Positions 1-39,000 of a DNA stretch of 64,000 bases are shown one piece after another. The position numbers were made by a program, and so were the translations under genes. The DNA is from Dallia pectoralis (lineage: Eukaryota > Chordata > Actinopteri > Esociformes > Umbridae). The stretch's first letter is position 1. Each line of letters starts with the position of its first letter. The DNA lies in NCBI GenBank assembly GCA_029465975.1, contig CM055746.1:1815001-1879000 (forward strand). The letters run 5' to 3'. The notes below the pieces were generated by a model that saw nothing but the letters and a program-made list of their open reading frames with translations, did not search any database and had not been told where the DNA came from.

Positions 1-200
1 TGTGAGTGTGAGTGTGAGTGTGTGTGTGAGAGTGTGAGTGTGTGTGTGAGAGTGTGTGAGAGTGTGTGAGAGTGTGTGAGAGTGTGTGAGAGTGTGTGAG
101 AGTGTGTGAGAGTGTGTGAGAGTGTGTGAGAGTGTGTGAGAGTGTGTGAGAGTGTGTGAGAGTGTGTGAGACTGTGTGAGACTGTGTGAGAGTGTGTGTG
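1..200. repeat. 10-bp GTGTGAGAGT-type array
   Basis: Tandem AGTGTGTGAG units fill the left edge and stop 10 bases short of the arhgef12 exon 325-211 donor. On the transcript strand this is a CACACTCT-rich tract just inside the intron. The array continues past the window. Confidence 0.9.
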
Positions 201-210
201 TGCGTTTCAC

Positions 211-26506
<26,296 letters not shown>

Positions 26507-26635
26507 TGGGCTTCCGTTGTTTTCACCACGGATTTTTATCCAACTTGCATTTTCACCAAAATCCCAAACCCTGCATGTAGGAACAACTTGGTCTATGCTC
26601 GTGATGTCCGTTCAAGGGCGTTCCACACCGACGGG

Positions 26636-27219
26636 AACCATGCAATCCATTGGGGCAGATCATAGAACCATGCAATCCATTGGGGCAGATCATAGAACCA
26701 TGCAATCCATTGGGGCAGATCACAGAACCATGCAATCCATTGGGGCAGATCACAGAACCAGGCAATCCAGTGGGGGCAGATCACAGAACCATTGAATCCA
26801 GTGGGGGCAGATCACAGAACCATGCAATCCAGTAGGGGCAGATCACAGAACCAGGCAATCCATTGGGGGCAGATCACAGAACCATTGAATCCAGTGGGGG
26901 CAGATCACAGAACCATGCAATCCAGTAGGGGCAGATCACAGAACCAGGCAATCCATTGGGGGCAGATCACAGAACCATTGAATCCAGTGGGGGCAGATCA
27001 CAGAACCATGCAATCCAGTGGGGGCAGATCACAGAACCATGCAATCCAGTAGGGGCAGATCACAGAACCAGGCAATCCATTGGGGGCAGATCACAGAACC
27101 ATTGAATCCAGTAGGGGCAGATCACAGAACCAGGCAATCCATTGGGGGCAGATCACAGAACCATTGAATCCAGTCGGGGCAGATCACAGAACCATGCAAT
27201 CCATTGGGGGCAGATCACA
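26636..27219. repeat. 30/31-bp minisatellite, GGCAGATCACAGAACCATG core
   Basis: About 19 units. The first four have GGGG and the rest GGGGG, and variants alternate CCATTGG, CCAGTGG and CCAGTAGG in a higher-order pattern. It starts about 130 bp upstream of the arhgef12 start codon. Confidence 0.95.
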
Positions 27220-29246
27220 GATCGACTATTCCAGTGTAAATCTGAAACTTAGTTTTCCAGCTATTTATGTAAAACAATGTGTCCATATATAAGTGTGAGA
27301 TGACTGTACACATATTGTTACTAAAACCATTAGGTGCATATCGGGGGATGTATCCAAAACAATGTTACACTGATAGATTAACGTGTGGAGAACATGTCAG
27401 GAGAACATGTCAGGAGAACATTAACCCGTTAATATCTTTAAGAGGAACCTTAAATGAGAACGCATTATAGCCTGGGCATCGTCTGTGTCAATATAACTAT
27501 TATCAGACTACCTATAGACCTATTTAATCTAATAACACTGATCAGAATAACCCCTTAACCGGTGTATTTCCTTCTTCCTGATCAATCAGTATGATCCCAT
27601 TGTATCCTTTTCCTTTAATTCCCACTCGGAGTTCTGATTCTCTCGCAGTAGGAACTTTTATTTCCCGTCCGATATGTTTTCCTGCTGGTATTCCGGATCC
27701 GAGACGCTTCAAGTCCTCTCGCCTGGGAAAATGCCTTGAACTTTGTTCGTTAAAGTGATCCTCGCTGTGTTATAAAGTGTTTCACCCAATCTGAAACATT
27801 CCCTCAGCACTCCTTAATCCTCACATTAGTTTCACCGATGAGGCCTTTTCACTCCAGTCTACTGTATTTGAGTGCGGATGGAAAAAGGAAATGCTGTCCC
27901 ACCCCACCGACGCCCCCCCACCACCAGCCCCGCCCCACCCGAACCCACCGCCCCCACCCACCCTCCCCGCATAACCAGGGGGGAACCAGAGGGGAACCAG
28001 GGGGAGGAGGCACTTTCCTCTCTGTCCGCACACTATATTATTAACAGAAACCTTTAAAAGAAACACTGCTGTGAATAAATTACCTCCCTGTAACCTAGTC
28101 TCAAGTTTACTTTTTTAAATTAAATTAGTTAAAGCCTGAACCCTAGAGTGCATCTAAAACTTTCAGAAACTTTGACTGGCCAACATATAAAGAACAAGTA
28201 CGTTAATGATTCTGGAGCTCCTGTTCATTGAAGACAAATGGTTAAATGACAAACCAGGTATTTGGATAGTTATTGAACATTCCAGCATATGACTGAAACT
28301 TTTTTTTTTATTATCTGAAAGGCAATTTAATGCATCAGAAATAATAGTATGAGCCAATAACAGAATTATGTGAGTAGCCTACATTATGCATGACAATATG
28401 TTTGGCTGCAATCTCCATAGAATAAAAAATCTTGTCGTTTCCTCTTCTGTCTCCTTTAATATCTCATTAAAAGCAATATGGATTATTCACATAAAGACAA
28501 TTGGGATTACATTATTCGCTTTTAAAGGAACAATGTAATTGATATTAGCGATTGAATTTTGCAGATTTATAATAAGTAATAAAATAACACCATAATTAAA
28601 GTGCAATTTGTTTTAGTAGGTTTTGCTGACAATATAAACAGGCTGAACATCTCCATAGATACCAATAGATCAATGGTATATTAAATCACCCATCAGAACA
28701 GTGATTCTGTCATAATTGTCTTTAATAATTTCCATTATCAGCAGAAACAACAGCATTCAGAGAGGTGACACTTAATTAATACACACTGTTTGATGTTTCT
28801 CCTGGAAACGTAATATTTGAACGCACTGCCACACAGTGGACATAGCAGGTATTGCAGTACAATTGAAGGTACATTATGTGGTACAGAAAATTAAAATGTA
28901 CACTGTAACTTGGTGTGTTTGAGTAGTTGCACGTTACAATGTATCATTTAGAATGTAGAAAAGGTTATTCATGTATTCAAGATGTGCAACAGTTGGTGTG
29001 TTAGTTAATAATATTTCTGATATAAAATCCTCCTACTATAATCACATCTCCTTGTTGTTAACATATTGATTTGTTGTTTTTTGGAGGCATTAGCCCGAAA
29101 TTAGGGGACATTGGCTTAAGTTAAATGGTTACTGAATAACAGTGATCAAAAATGCCAACTGCTCACATTCACCCATGCAGATTGATCCTTGGATTACGTT
29201 AGTGGGATTGCAACTGCCAGTCACCTAAAGTGTCTGAGGAAAAAAC

Positions 29247-29292
29247 AGGAAATACCAGGAAATACCAGGAAATACCAGGAAATACCGGGAAA
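29247..29292. repeat. 11-bp GAAATACCAG array
   Basis: Four units lie just downstream of the tlcd5 stop, in the probable 3' UTR. Confidence 0.85.
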
Positions 29293-29315
29293 CACCATCC
29301 CATTCCCCGGAGTTT

Positions 29316-30134
29316 TCATTCTGACTTCCCTGAGTGTCCGTTCTCCTGTCTCAACGTACACCTCTCATCCCACCTCTGGCGCCACCTTTTATACTTTGTC
29401 CTGCTTTTCCTACAGGCGAACCTGGCGATGTCCACCATGAAGACCCAGGCCAGGGTGTACATGGCCACGCCCCCTCCCTTAATGATGACGCTGGGTCGGG
29501 GGGAGGTGAGCTCAGAGTAGAGCATCATGCCGCCCACGCCGACACGCACCAGAGCAAAAAGCAGGATGAACAGCAAGTCCACGGCGTCGCCCCACAGGCT
29601 GTGGTAGCGCCCGATCTGCCGTAGGAACCAGCGCGCCTGGAGCAACGGGTTGGTGATCTCACTGCCGAAAATCACGGCACAGGTCTCCAATGCCGACACG
29701 CCCAGCCCCAGGGGCAGCAGGATTCCCAGAATGCTCATGGTGTGGTGGGCCAGCATGACGGGGCCCTCGGTATGGACGCAGAGGCACCAGCCGAAATCAA
29801 ACAGGAAGTAGCTCAGACATATCACCAAGGCCTGGGTCTGGAGCAAAGTGTTCTCGGTACCTGGGTTCACAAACGGACACGGTCAGTCAGATAGAAAACG
29901 AGACATAATTTACATCCGTGCTTCGCAGAACTCATGAACCTCACCTGCATGCGTTAAAGGCCAGGGGCCATCGATGAAGCAGATGTAGGCAGTAAGTAAG
30001 ACAATAACGAGTCCGTGTGTCAGAGTGACCAGCCGGCAGTTCCACTCCCGTTCCCGCTGGCCATTCAGGTAACAGAACACGAGGTAGAGTGAAATCCAGC
30101 CCAGCAGGCAGCAGCACACCTCCAGCAGGAGCAT
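29316..30134 (-). CDS. tlcd5: TLC domain-containing protein 5 (TMEM136), complete, 244 aa
   Basis: Two coding exons, 30134-29945 and 29860-29316, joined in phase 1. The start was chosen at 30134 (MLLLEVCCCLLGWISLYL) because it aligns with the known N-terminus and gives 244 residues, close to the human 245. An in-frame ATG at 30257 would add 41 unusual residues, and a candidate acceptor lies just before the chosen ATG. Several hydrophobic segments form the multi-pass TLC fold. Recognisable family motifs are FIDGPWPLTH, SYFLFDFGWCL, GPVMLAHHT, FGSEITNPLLQARWFLR and GGVAMYTLAWVFM, with a basic cytosolic tail. The biochemical role of TLCD5 is poorly defined; TLC relatives act on or sense membrane lipids. 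It lies between pou2f3 and arhgef12, as in human. Confidence 0.95.
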
Positions 30135-33033
30135 GGTCCTATCTGCTGTACACATGGAACCGGGGACGTTATAAAGCCAGGCAGACACTGGAATCACCGC
30201 TGCCTTCTGTCTGTATTCGTCTGTAGTCTGAGCTGCATAAGATTTATCGGAAGTCATGGGAATTATTACGTCTAGTGTTGCTATTTAAAGTTATTTTTAC
30301 GTTTTGTTCAGGAGATTCAGAGCTATAATGTGCCAAATGTAGTACAGGAATGTAGTGCAGGAAAGCAGGCTTAGGACCTAGTATTTTTAGCTTTGGCAAT
30401 GAAATCCTTTGAAATCCTTTGAAAAATAATATATCAAACGTTCCCTTAAATGTCATATGGACCAAAATACATTTAAGGAATATAATTAAACAGAACAACA
30501 AGGTAATACATCGACATACTATAATATGGGCAAAACGCTAGCATGTAAGTCTACGTACCTTATTCTCACTCCACATGCATCCTAACCTGGAATAACGTAC
30601 ATAATCCTCAATTCAAACATGATTCCCTCCTCCAGCTTCCATTGGTGTCGCTATGACCTTTCACCTCTTCCTTTTAAATTCAGTCCAAAGAGGCCTTGCA
30701 CAATTGTAACGCTGTGCATGTTCACCTTTTTACTGCAAATAAAATGACAAGAACACTAACTATAATCAATTAGTCTTCCAGCTAGTGCACATCCCTTCCC
30801 CCTGGTTGTCAAGCGGCTTTAGGCTGCTTATGAGATTAGTCCTTTCTCTCCAGATACCCTGGCTGGTGACCAAGCAGGTAAGACAATATCCTACAGTCAT
30901 ATAGTCTCCACAACAGATTACATGTGACAGGAACTTTATGGATAATATAATAGGCTTGCTTTGGATATCAGGTAGCCCCATAATCCAGACTGTTGAATGT
31001 TTCTCAGGTTCAGCTATAAAGCAAAAGTGTACTGTGGCTTTCCAAGTGACAAGCGTGTAATTTAAAGATCAGACAATTCACATGGAAACAATCGATTTTA
31101 TAGGAAGACACTAATGAAATCCAATCTCTGTGGAGGTCAGTGACTCATTCAAACAACCCAAGTGACGCTCCCTGTGATTCCATATGATTTGTGAAATTTG
31201 TTTATAGCTCACACGGAGGGGTTGTAACAGTGTTTCACAGAAGATATATTGATAATTCCCACGTTATACAAAAATATGGGTATGACATCAATGTGAAAAA
31301 AACAAGACGTCTGTGTCTTCAACACATGCTGAGTTATTTAGAACAGAACTGATCATGTCAAATTGATGTGCTGGTAAAGTGAACGAGTGGACTTAGAGAA
31401 CATTGACTTTACATCTCCAGGCAAGTGTGGACGACTCCTAGTCACTGATACACACTCAGCTTCTGAATTGGTATCAACATACAACTCTTTCCTTGATCTG
31501 TGTGTAGGAACACCGCATATTGATTTTGAATGATCTGTCCACGGCCTCTCTTTCACCCATGTCTCAACATATATGTACTGCTAACCCATATGGTCACAGT
31601 AAATCTAGATGATTACTTACCAGAATAGCAGGGGTATTAGTGCCTAATACTTAGGATGTGCAGAGAGATACTGAGGCGCTGGCTTCACACCCCGCTAGTC
31701 AAGTCACTGGTGGAACTCTGTAGTGCATCAAATCACACACCTTCAACCCAAAATTATTTAAACCCTTTGCACAATGACCAGCCTAAACCGCTATACCAAG
31801 CGATGTCAGAGAAATGTGAAAGCAATTGTCAACGACTTCATCAAACCAGGTCATAAACTCCTCAGTCGCAGCTACCTGCACAACAGGCAGTTCTCCAGGT
31901 CTGAGACAAAAAATACCTTTAGTTAATTTACCACCAATTAAGATGCTAAAACACTTGCTTCATAGGACAGCAGAACTATTCATTTGATCCAGTAGATGGC
32001 AGTAATCTATCTTTAAAGAGTCGACTTAAAGGCAGCACCAATTAGTAGTTGGGGGTGAATGGGATACACAGAAAGACGAGGCTCAGAAGGTCCTGAATCA
32101 TACAAAATCCAGTATTCAGTGGTGAAGTAATTTAACCCCCACTTACATGTCTATACGCCCATTTGACCTGCAGTGATTTCACCTGACGTGGACCACAGAA
32201 AGGCACAGAAATGCAAAATTGTATTTGTCAGGCCTGTTGATGTCTTTAAACGAATCTCTGTGGCTCACTGATGAATTTTGAAATGTGGTATGCGAGTCAA
32301 ACTGCCACTACATTGATTATTCATTGATTACTCATTGATTACTCATTGTAACAAAAAAATATATTATACAACATCAAATTAAGATTTATGCAGATTAAAA
32401 AAATCTTTATTTATTTTTCCAAAATCACCTCTACTATTTTTATTAATTTAATCAAATATTATATATAAAAATACAAACATTAGACAACAGAATTATGTAA
32501 AATTGCTGTCTGGCATTTTAATATGTACACCTTCAGATATTTTATTCTCACACCAAACCTCCTGATAAATAACAACGGGAAATTCTAATAAATTTCAAAT
32601 AAATTCCACACGGCCAGCTGCATAGGTTATATAGTATCAAGTACACATACGTGTATTTTACCAGGCTGAAATAGAATTCCCCGGGTTTAGGTTATTGCAT
32701 AGAACTTCACTGGTAAATACCAGTTGTATAAACGAGGCTTCATAAACACAAATGTAACAGCAGGGTTTACCTAACCCCCGGTCGAAAGACAAAGAAGGCA
32801 TGAAATATGTAAGAAAGTATATGGCTATCCAAGATATGGCCTGTTTAGTGACTGCATGTAGCACATAACTTATGCTTGTGTCGCCTCATATACATATTGC
32901 GCTAGACATATGATTTCAAATGCATTATGTTTCGCCATAGCGTTGTCTGGAAAGGCCTTCATATGTGTCTGACATCTATTTCTGTTTCCTTTCATTGATT
33001 GTTTTCCTTCTCTCCCATAGGGGGCAGTATTCT
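30135..33033 (-). other. Spacer between tlcd5 and pou2f3
   Basis: It should hold the tlcd5 promoter and the pou2f3 3' UTR. AATAAA sites on the minus strand near 32406-32415 and 32539-32544 are candidate poly(A) signals for pou2f3. No other gene is seen. Confidence 0.5.
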
Positions 33034-36000
33034 TCAGTGGTGATAGGGTGTAGGGTTCCACGAGCGATACCATGACCTGAAACACAAACATTACAGATGA
33101 ATATCCGTATATAACACCATGTTGACCAGTTGTATGAATACCGCCTGTCTCCTAAATGCCACCCTAACCCTGAGGTAGTGCAGTAGTTCATTACCCTGGT
33201 GAACTGAAAGACTGGTTGACCTGGGAGGTCAAAGCAGCAGATCCTGACGAGAGTGTTCCAGGTGAGGGGTCACGACTGGGACTACTGGGAGAGGAACTCG
33301 ATGACACTAGATCACAGAGAAGGTCACATATTAGGTATACATAAGGCAGCATGAGATGTGCAACATACAAGCAGATACATGTAGATTGATGACTCCGTGC
33401 CGATTCACGTCAATTAACTACAGAGATGCAGTTCATGGTTTTGGCCACTGGCTGTTAAAGTGGCACTGTTGAGACAAAGATGGCAGATTCAAATGGTGTT
33501 CTATGTCCCATGTGCATCAAAACCACTTCCTCTACAAAATGTAATTTCATGGCTAACAGAGGTATCATAGCAACCCTACTGATGGCCTGTCCACATATAA
33601 ACATATCACACATCCAGTCCAGAGTAAAAAAAAAAATTCATTACAACAGTCCCAGGATGCAACTTTAACACGACCAAATAAATGTAGGGGCATGTGTTTA
33701 TATACTTGCCTCCTCCCGAAGCAAGAGGGCTGTATGACCTGGATGTGGAGGTCTGAAACAGGGTGTTACATGAAGGCTGGTGAGACAAAACACAAGAGAA
33801 CCTACTAAACACGCGTTGTCATCACACACATTATGTCACAGACAATATTTATTTATTTATTTGTTATTCACATACTGCCATTCAGGTATCAGTTCTAATG
33901 AGATGTAAGGCTAACCATTCTGGAGTTGAAGCTGTGTGACTTTACAGGTGAAGTGGACACAGGGCAGTAGATCCGTTTCTCCTTCTGTCTTCGATTGCAG
34001 AACCAGACCCGAACCACTTCCTTTTCCATGGACAGCTGCTCCGAGATCATTGCGATCTCCTCAGAGTTTGGCTTAGGGTTCTGAATAGAAACGTAAGACA
34101 TTAAGGGTTTGTGAGATGAGTTAGCCCAAATGATTTATCAGACGAAGGTATGTGAAGGGTGCAAGTTAAATAATCAAGTCATTGTTTGCTGTTCTATAGG
34201 ATCCCCATTTGGTTCCTAGAATGGGGTCCACAGAAAACACAAAACACGACAAATACCAGATAAACTCTACGTATGGACCCAGCCATATCACAAATGAGAA
34301 TACAACATGCAACTAAAAACTATGTGTCGACTATGTCTGTGTGTGTTTGTCTTTGCAATGTGCCCTAAGATGTTGTTTTACCAGTTTTATAAAGGTCATT
34401 TGACTGTTTGTTTCAGTTATTGCGGATGGAAGATCGTTTCACGTCATTGTGGCTCAGAACAATACTTTCTAGAGTTGGAAGATAATCGCAATAGAGAATA
34501 AGCAGGAAATTATCGAAACTCAGTTATGGTTTGTAACTCATAATGTTTAAAATGGCATCCATGCATTTAACACATTTTAGCAACTTTTTGGAAAATCTAA
34601 TCTAAATCTAATCTAGTTAGGACACTGATCTTCATGAATAATCAGTCACAGATGGATGTGATCACACATCACTGCATGTCCTCTTTTCTGTGAAAAATTA
34701 AAGGTCAGTAACATTGTATAAAGACCTTTAAATTTGATTAAAATCAGCAAGAATTGTCAACTCGAACAATTGGGTTGACAGCTCTTTGTCTGCATGAACA
34801 AAACATTTTCAGACATGTTCAGTTCTAAATTTTCTGTGACATCACTGTGTTCAGCTCTAAAGGTTCTGCGACATCACTGTGTTCAGTTCTAAAGGTTCTG
34901 CGACATCACTGTGCTCAGTTCTAAAGGTTCTGCAACATCACCGTGTTCAGTTCTAAAGGTTCTGCAACATCACAGTGTTCAGTTCTAAAAGTTCTGCATG
35001 ACACCGTGTTCAGTTCTAAAGGTTCTGCAACATCACCGTGTTCAGTTCGAAAGGTTCTGCAACATCACCGTGTTCAGTTCGAAAAGTTCTGCATGACACC
35101 GTGTTCAGTTCTAAAGGTTCTGCAACATCACCGTGTTCAGTTCTAAAGGTTCTGCAACATCACCGTGTTCAGTTCTAAAGGTTCTGCAACATCACCGTGT
35201 TCAGTTCTAAAGGTTCTGTGACATCACTGTGTTCAGTTATAAAGGTTTTGCGACATCACCGTGTTCAGTTCTAAAGGTTCTGCAACATCACCGTGTTCAG
35301 TTCTAAAGGTTCTGTGACATCACTGTGTTCAGTTATAAAGGTTTTGCGACATCACCGTGTTCAGTTCTAAAGGTTCTGCAACATCACCGTGTTCAGTTCT
35401 AAAGGTTCTGCAACATCACCGTGTTCAGTTCTAAAGGTTCTGTGACATCACTGTGTTCAGTTATAAAGGTTTTGCGACATCACCGTGTTCAGTTCTAAAG
35501 GTTCTGCAACATCACCGTGTTCAGTTCTAAAGGTTCTGCAACATCACCGTGTTCAGTTCAATCAACGTAGGAGATTTACCACTGCTGGTTTAAAATACAA
35601 AGTACAATCATAACCCGGTGTGGTAGAACTGGTGTAGTAGAACTGGTGTAGTAGAACTGGTGTAGTAGAACTGGTGTAGTAGAACTGGTGTAGTAGAACT
35701 GGTATAGTAGAACTGGTGTAGTAGAACTGGTGTAGTAGAACTGGTATAGTAGAACTGGTGTAGTAGAACTGGTGTAGTAGAACTGGTATAGTAGAACTGG
35801 TGTAGTAGAACTGGTATAGTAGAACTGGTGTAGTAGAACTGGTATAGTAGAACTGGTGTAGTAGAACTGGTGTAGTAGAACTGGTGTAGTAGAACTGGTA
35901 TAGTAGAACTGGTGTAGTAGAACTGGTGTAGTAGAACTGGTGTAGTAGAACTGGTGTAGTAGAACTGGTATAGTAGAACTGGTGTAGTAGAACTGGTGTA

Positions 36001-39000
36001 GTAGAACTGGTGTAGTAGAACTGGTGTAGTAGAACTGGTGTAGTAGAACTGGTATAGTAGAACTGGTGTAGTAGAACTGGTGTAGTAGAACTGGTGTAGT
36101 AGAACTGGTATAGTAGAACTGGTGTAGTAGAACTGGTGAGATAAATTGGCTTTCTTTTCTAACTGCTCGCCACTTTAATGGCTGACATGTTTTGGTTTGA
36201 GGCAGCTCTGACATCCTGTTGAGTTGTGCACGACTTGCTCCATTTCAGATGGCATCTTCTCTGTACAGTCACTTTTTGTGCACTTTTTGTGCTGATGCTA
36301 TCCCACAGATCTGATATTCTGTCAAGTTTTACTATCAGGGGCCAGACACAATATCGGAGGCCAGACACAATATCAGAGGCCAGACACAATATCAGAGGCC
36401 AGACACAATATCAGAGGCCAGACACAATATCAGAGGCCAGACACAATATCAGAGGCCAGACACTCACGTCTTGAAAGCGTTTCTCCAGTGTGAGCTTGAT
36501 GTTGGTTTCGATGCTCGTTCTCTTTTTTCTTTTCCTCCCGTAGCCCTCCATCAGTGGGGGTAAAGAGGCAGCGTTGGTCATAGAGTCGGAGGGGGAGTTC
36601 TCTAAAGTGAAAAGAGACAGCAAACATGATTTACCCATGACAATACCCATGACCGGATATTACGCTAATCTAATCAGGTGTGCTAGCTGGGGGATGCCTC
36701 TTCTGTATGCTAATACTTTGACGTTAAATAAGATGGTTAAATGGTAACCTTTGACCTTGGGACACACTGCTATGTTCCGTGGTTATTTTGAAAGGCAGTA
36801 TTTGTCGTTAGGTAATTTTCCTAAAAGTATTACACTAAGTTTCACGTGTGCCAGCCTTCTCGTCAGCCATAATAATGCCATGTTGTCAGTACTGTGAATC
36901 AGTACAGTGAATTAACTGGTATTAAATTTAAAGTTACATCATCATTTTCTACAGTACCTGCATCACTCAGCCACTTCTCCAGTAGGGGCTTCAGTTTGCA
37001 CATGTTCTTGAAGCTCAGGTTCAGTGCCTCAAAGCGGGAGATGGTTGTCTGACTGAAGTCATTCCCATATAGCTTCCCCATAGCAAGGCCTACGTCCCCC
37101 TGGAACAAACGTATGAAATATGAAATCTAATAAGCCAACAAAAAACACAGTGTACATTCAAGAAGGACTTGACGCCGGGGCTGAATAGAATAATTCAGAC
37201 ATGCACACACTTACGCCACTTATATTTTCATGACTTATACTAACATTAAACTAACCTAAACTTCATTAATTAAAAGTGTATATCTAAGCCAAACCTTAAC
37301 TGCTCACCTTAATCTAATCCCTAAACTTAAACCTAACCCAGAAGCCTACGCACGTATTTTTATGTACAGCAACAACCTGGGTTCGTATTAATTTATTGAC
37401 ATTGAAAAAGTGTGTAGTAACAGAGTTGCCTGTACGTTACCATGGAAACTCAGAGATTATATCCAATAACCTAACTGCCAGTTTCCCAAATACAATTTAA
37501 GGATAATCCTGAATTTAGTTTAGTTTTTTTTAGGTTTGGCTTAATCTGTGTCCTCCAAACAGGTCCTAGATCTTATTGGTCTGATGCTCTAACCACTGGG
37601 CTGTCTGTCACCACTGTTGACGAATAGAATTATACGTCAACGAACTCGGAAATCTGAGAGGTTTCATCAGCCGTCTTTAGAAATGGAATGAAATGACTAT
37701 GTGCTGTTGAGCAAGACATTTACCTCTAACCCGCTCCAGGGGCACACACACTGTATAGATTCTACTTTATATATTTAGTGAACCAGTTTCTCTGGCAGCT
37801 GGTGTGAAAACAGACAACGTTGTATATTGTGTTAAGCCATTGGCTCCCATTCTATACCTGGGTGAAGCCCAGTTTGATGCGTCTCTGTTTGAAGGTCTTG
37901 GCAAACTGTTCCAGCTCCTCCAGGTCGTTGGGTTCATCTGGTTGGGGGTTCCCTAGGTGTTTGGGGACCTGCAGGTGGGACATGTCCAGGTGACCCTCCA
38001 TGGATGAAGATGTTAGGCCAGACCGACTCATAGCCTATCAGGAGACGGAGGTGAGGAGAAATGGCTTTTAATGGAACACTAAAACACGACCTTTATTGCA
38101 GTGTTAGAAATGTTTTAATGTGTAAATTTAACAAATTAATTTTGTTTCACCTGTGGTGTCATAGCTAAACCTGGCTGATGCTGGAGAAGGCCAGATTGAC
38201 TCTGAGTTGGAAAGCTGAGGATGTTCTGCTGCAGAAGTGCTTCACAGGACAAAAAAACATCAAGATAATTCTTTATAGGTGTTGAAAATATTGCGTAACT
38301 CTCCTAAACATTGCAGTTGCTGTTAATTCTTCCCTGATTTTCAATCTTGGTACCTTGGTGCCCGGTGTTTTGTGTGGGTGAGAGGAGGAAGGGTGATGGA
38401 TGGTGAGAACTGGGCAAGAGCATTAGTCCTGGCATGTTGTGGAGTGACGAGAGATCCTGTTAAAATAGAAACATTAGATTTAGTTTTCTTTCTCTATTTA
38501 ACCATTATTTTATCAAGAACCACAGGCAAAATATGGGCAACTGATGTGATGAGTTATTCACGTGAGTAAAGTCAATGATTATTTATATTTGAAAATATCT
38601 TGCTGCTCATTTCTTCATGTGCTCTTATATATTTGAAACAACATGCCTTTATCATGAATTATGACTTACGGTATGAAATGAAAGTGATTAATTATAGTTC
38701 AAAGATATTAATTATAAGTTCATGTGCATATGTACATTTCAAAACGTTGCCTCACGGCAACATTTGAACATAGAGTTAATAAAAGCCACACTGGGTTAAT
38801 TTGTCCTGTTTTTAGTCACTGGACCGATGACCTCAGCGTATTTGCATAGCCTGGTAAACGGAAAAGCAAAAATATAACTCGCAATGGCACACTAACCTTG
38901 AACCTTGTATTTCAATCACCGTGAATCAAACATAAAAAATAGTAGGTCTGAGTTTCTGACCGTATAATATTTTGTGTTTTGTCACGGTAAAACTGATCCT

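Larger units (their letters stand above)
26507..29315 (-). other. arhgef12 upstream region and tlcd5 downstream spacer
   Basis: The arhgef12 5' UTR and promoter should lie here, but no CpG island or TATA box stands out. It contains the 30-bp array 26636-27219 and a C-rich patch near 27896-28010 (G-rich on the transcript strand). 28020-29180 is AT-rich with no recognised feature. Confidence 0.6.

Noticed and set aside
30132..30257. Upstream ATG of tlcd5 at 30257
   Set aside because: It would add 41 residues absent from the family. The downstream ATG matches the known N-terminus and length.
35576..36214. 212-codon minus-strand frame with 14-residue repeats
   Set aside because: Explained by the 14-bp minisatellite inside a pou2f3 intron.
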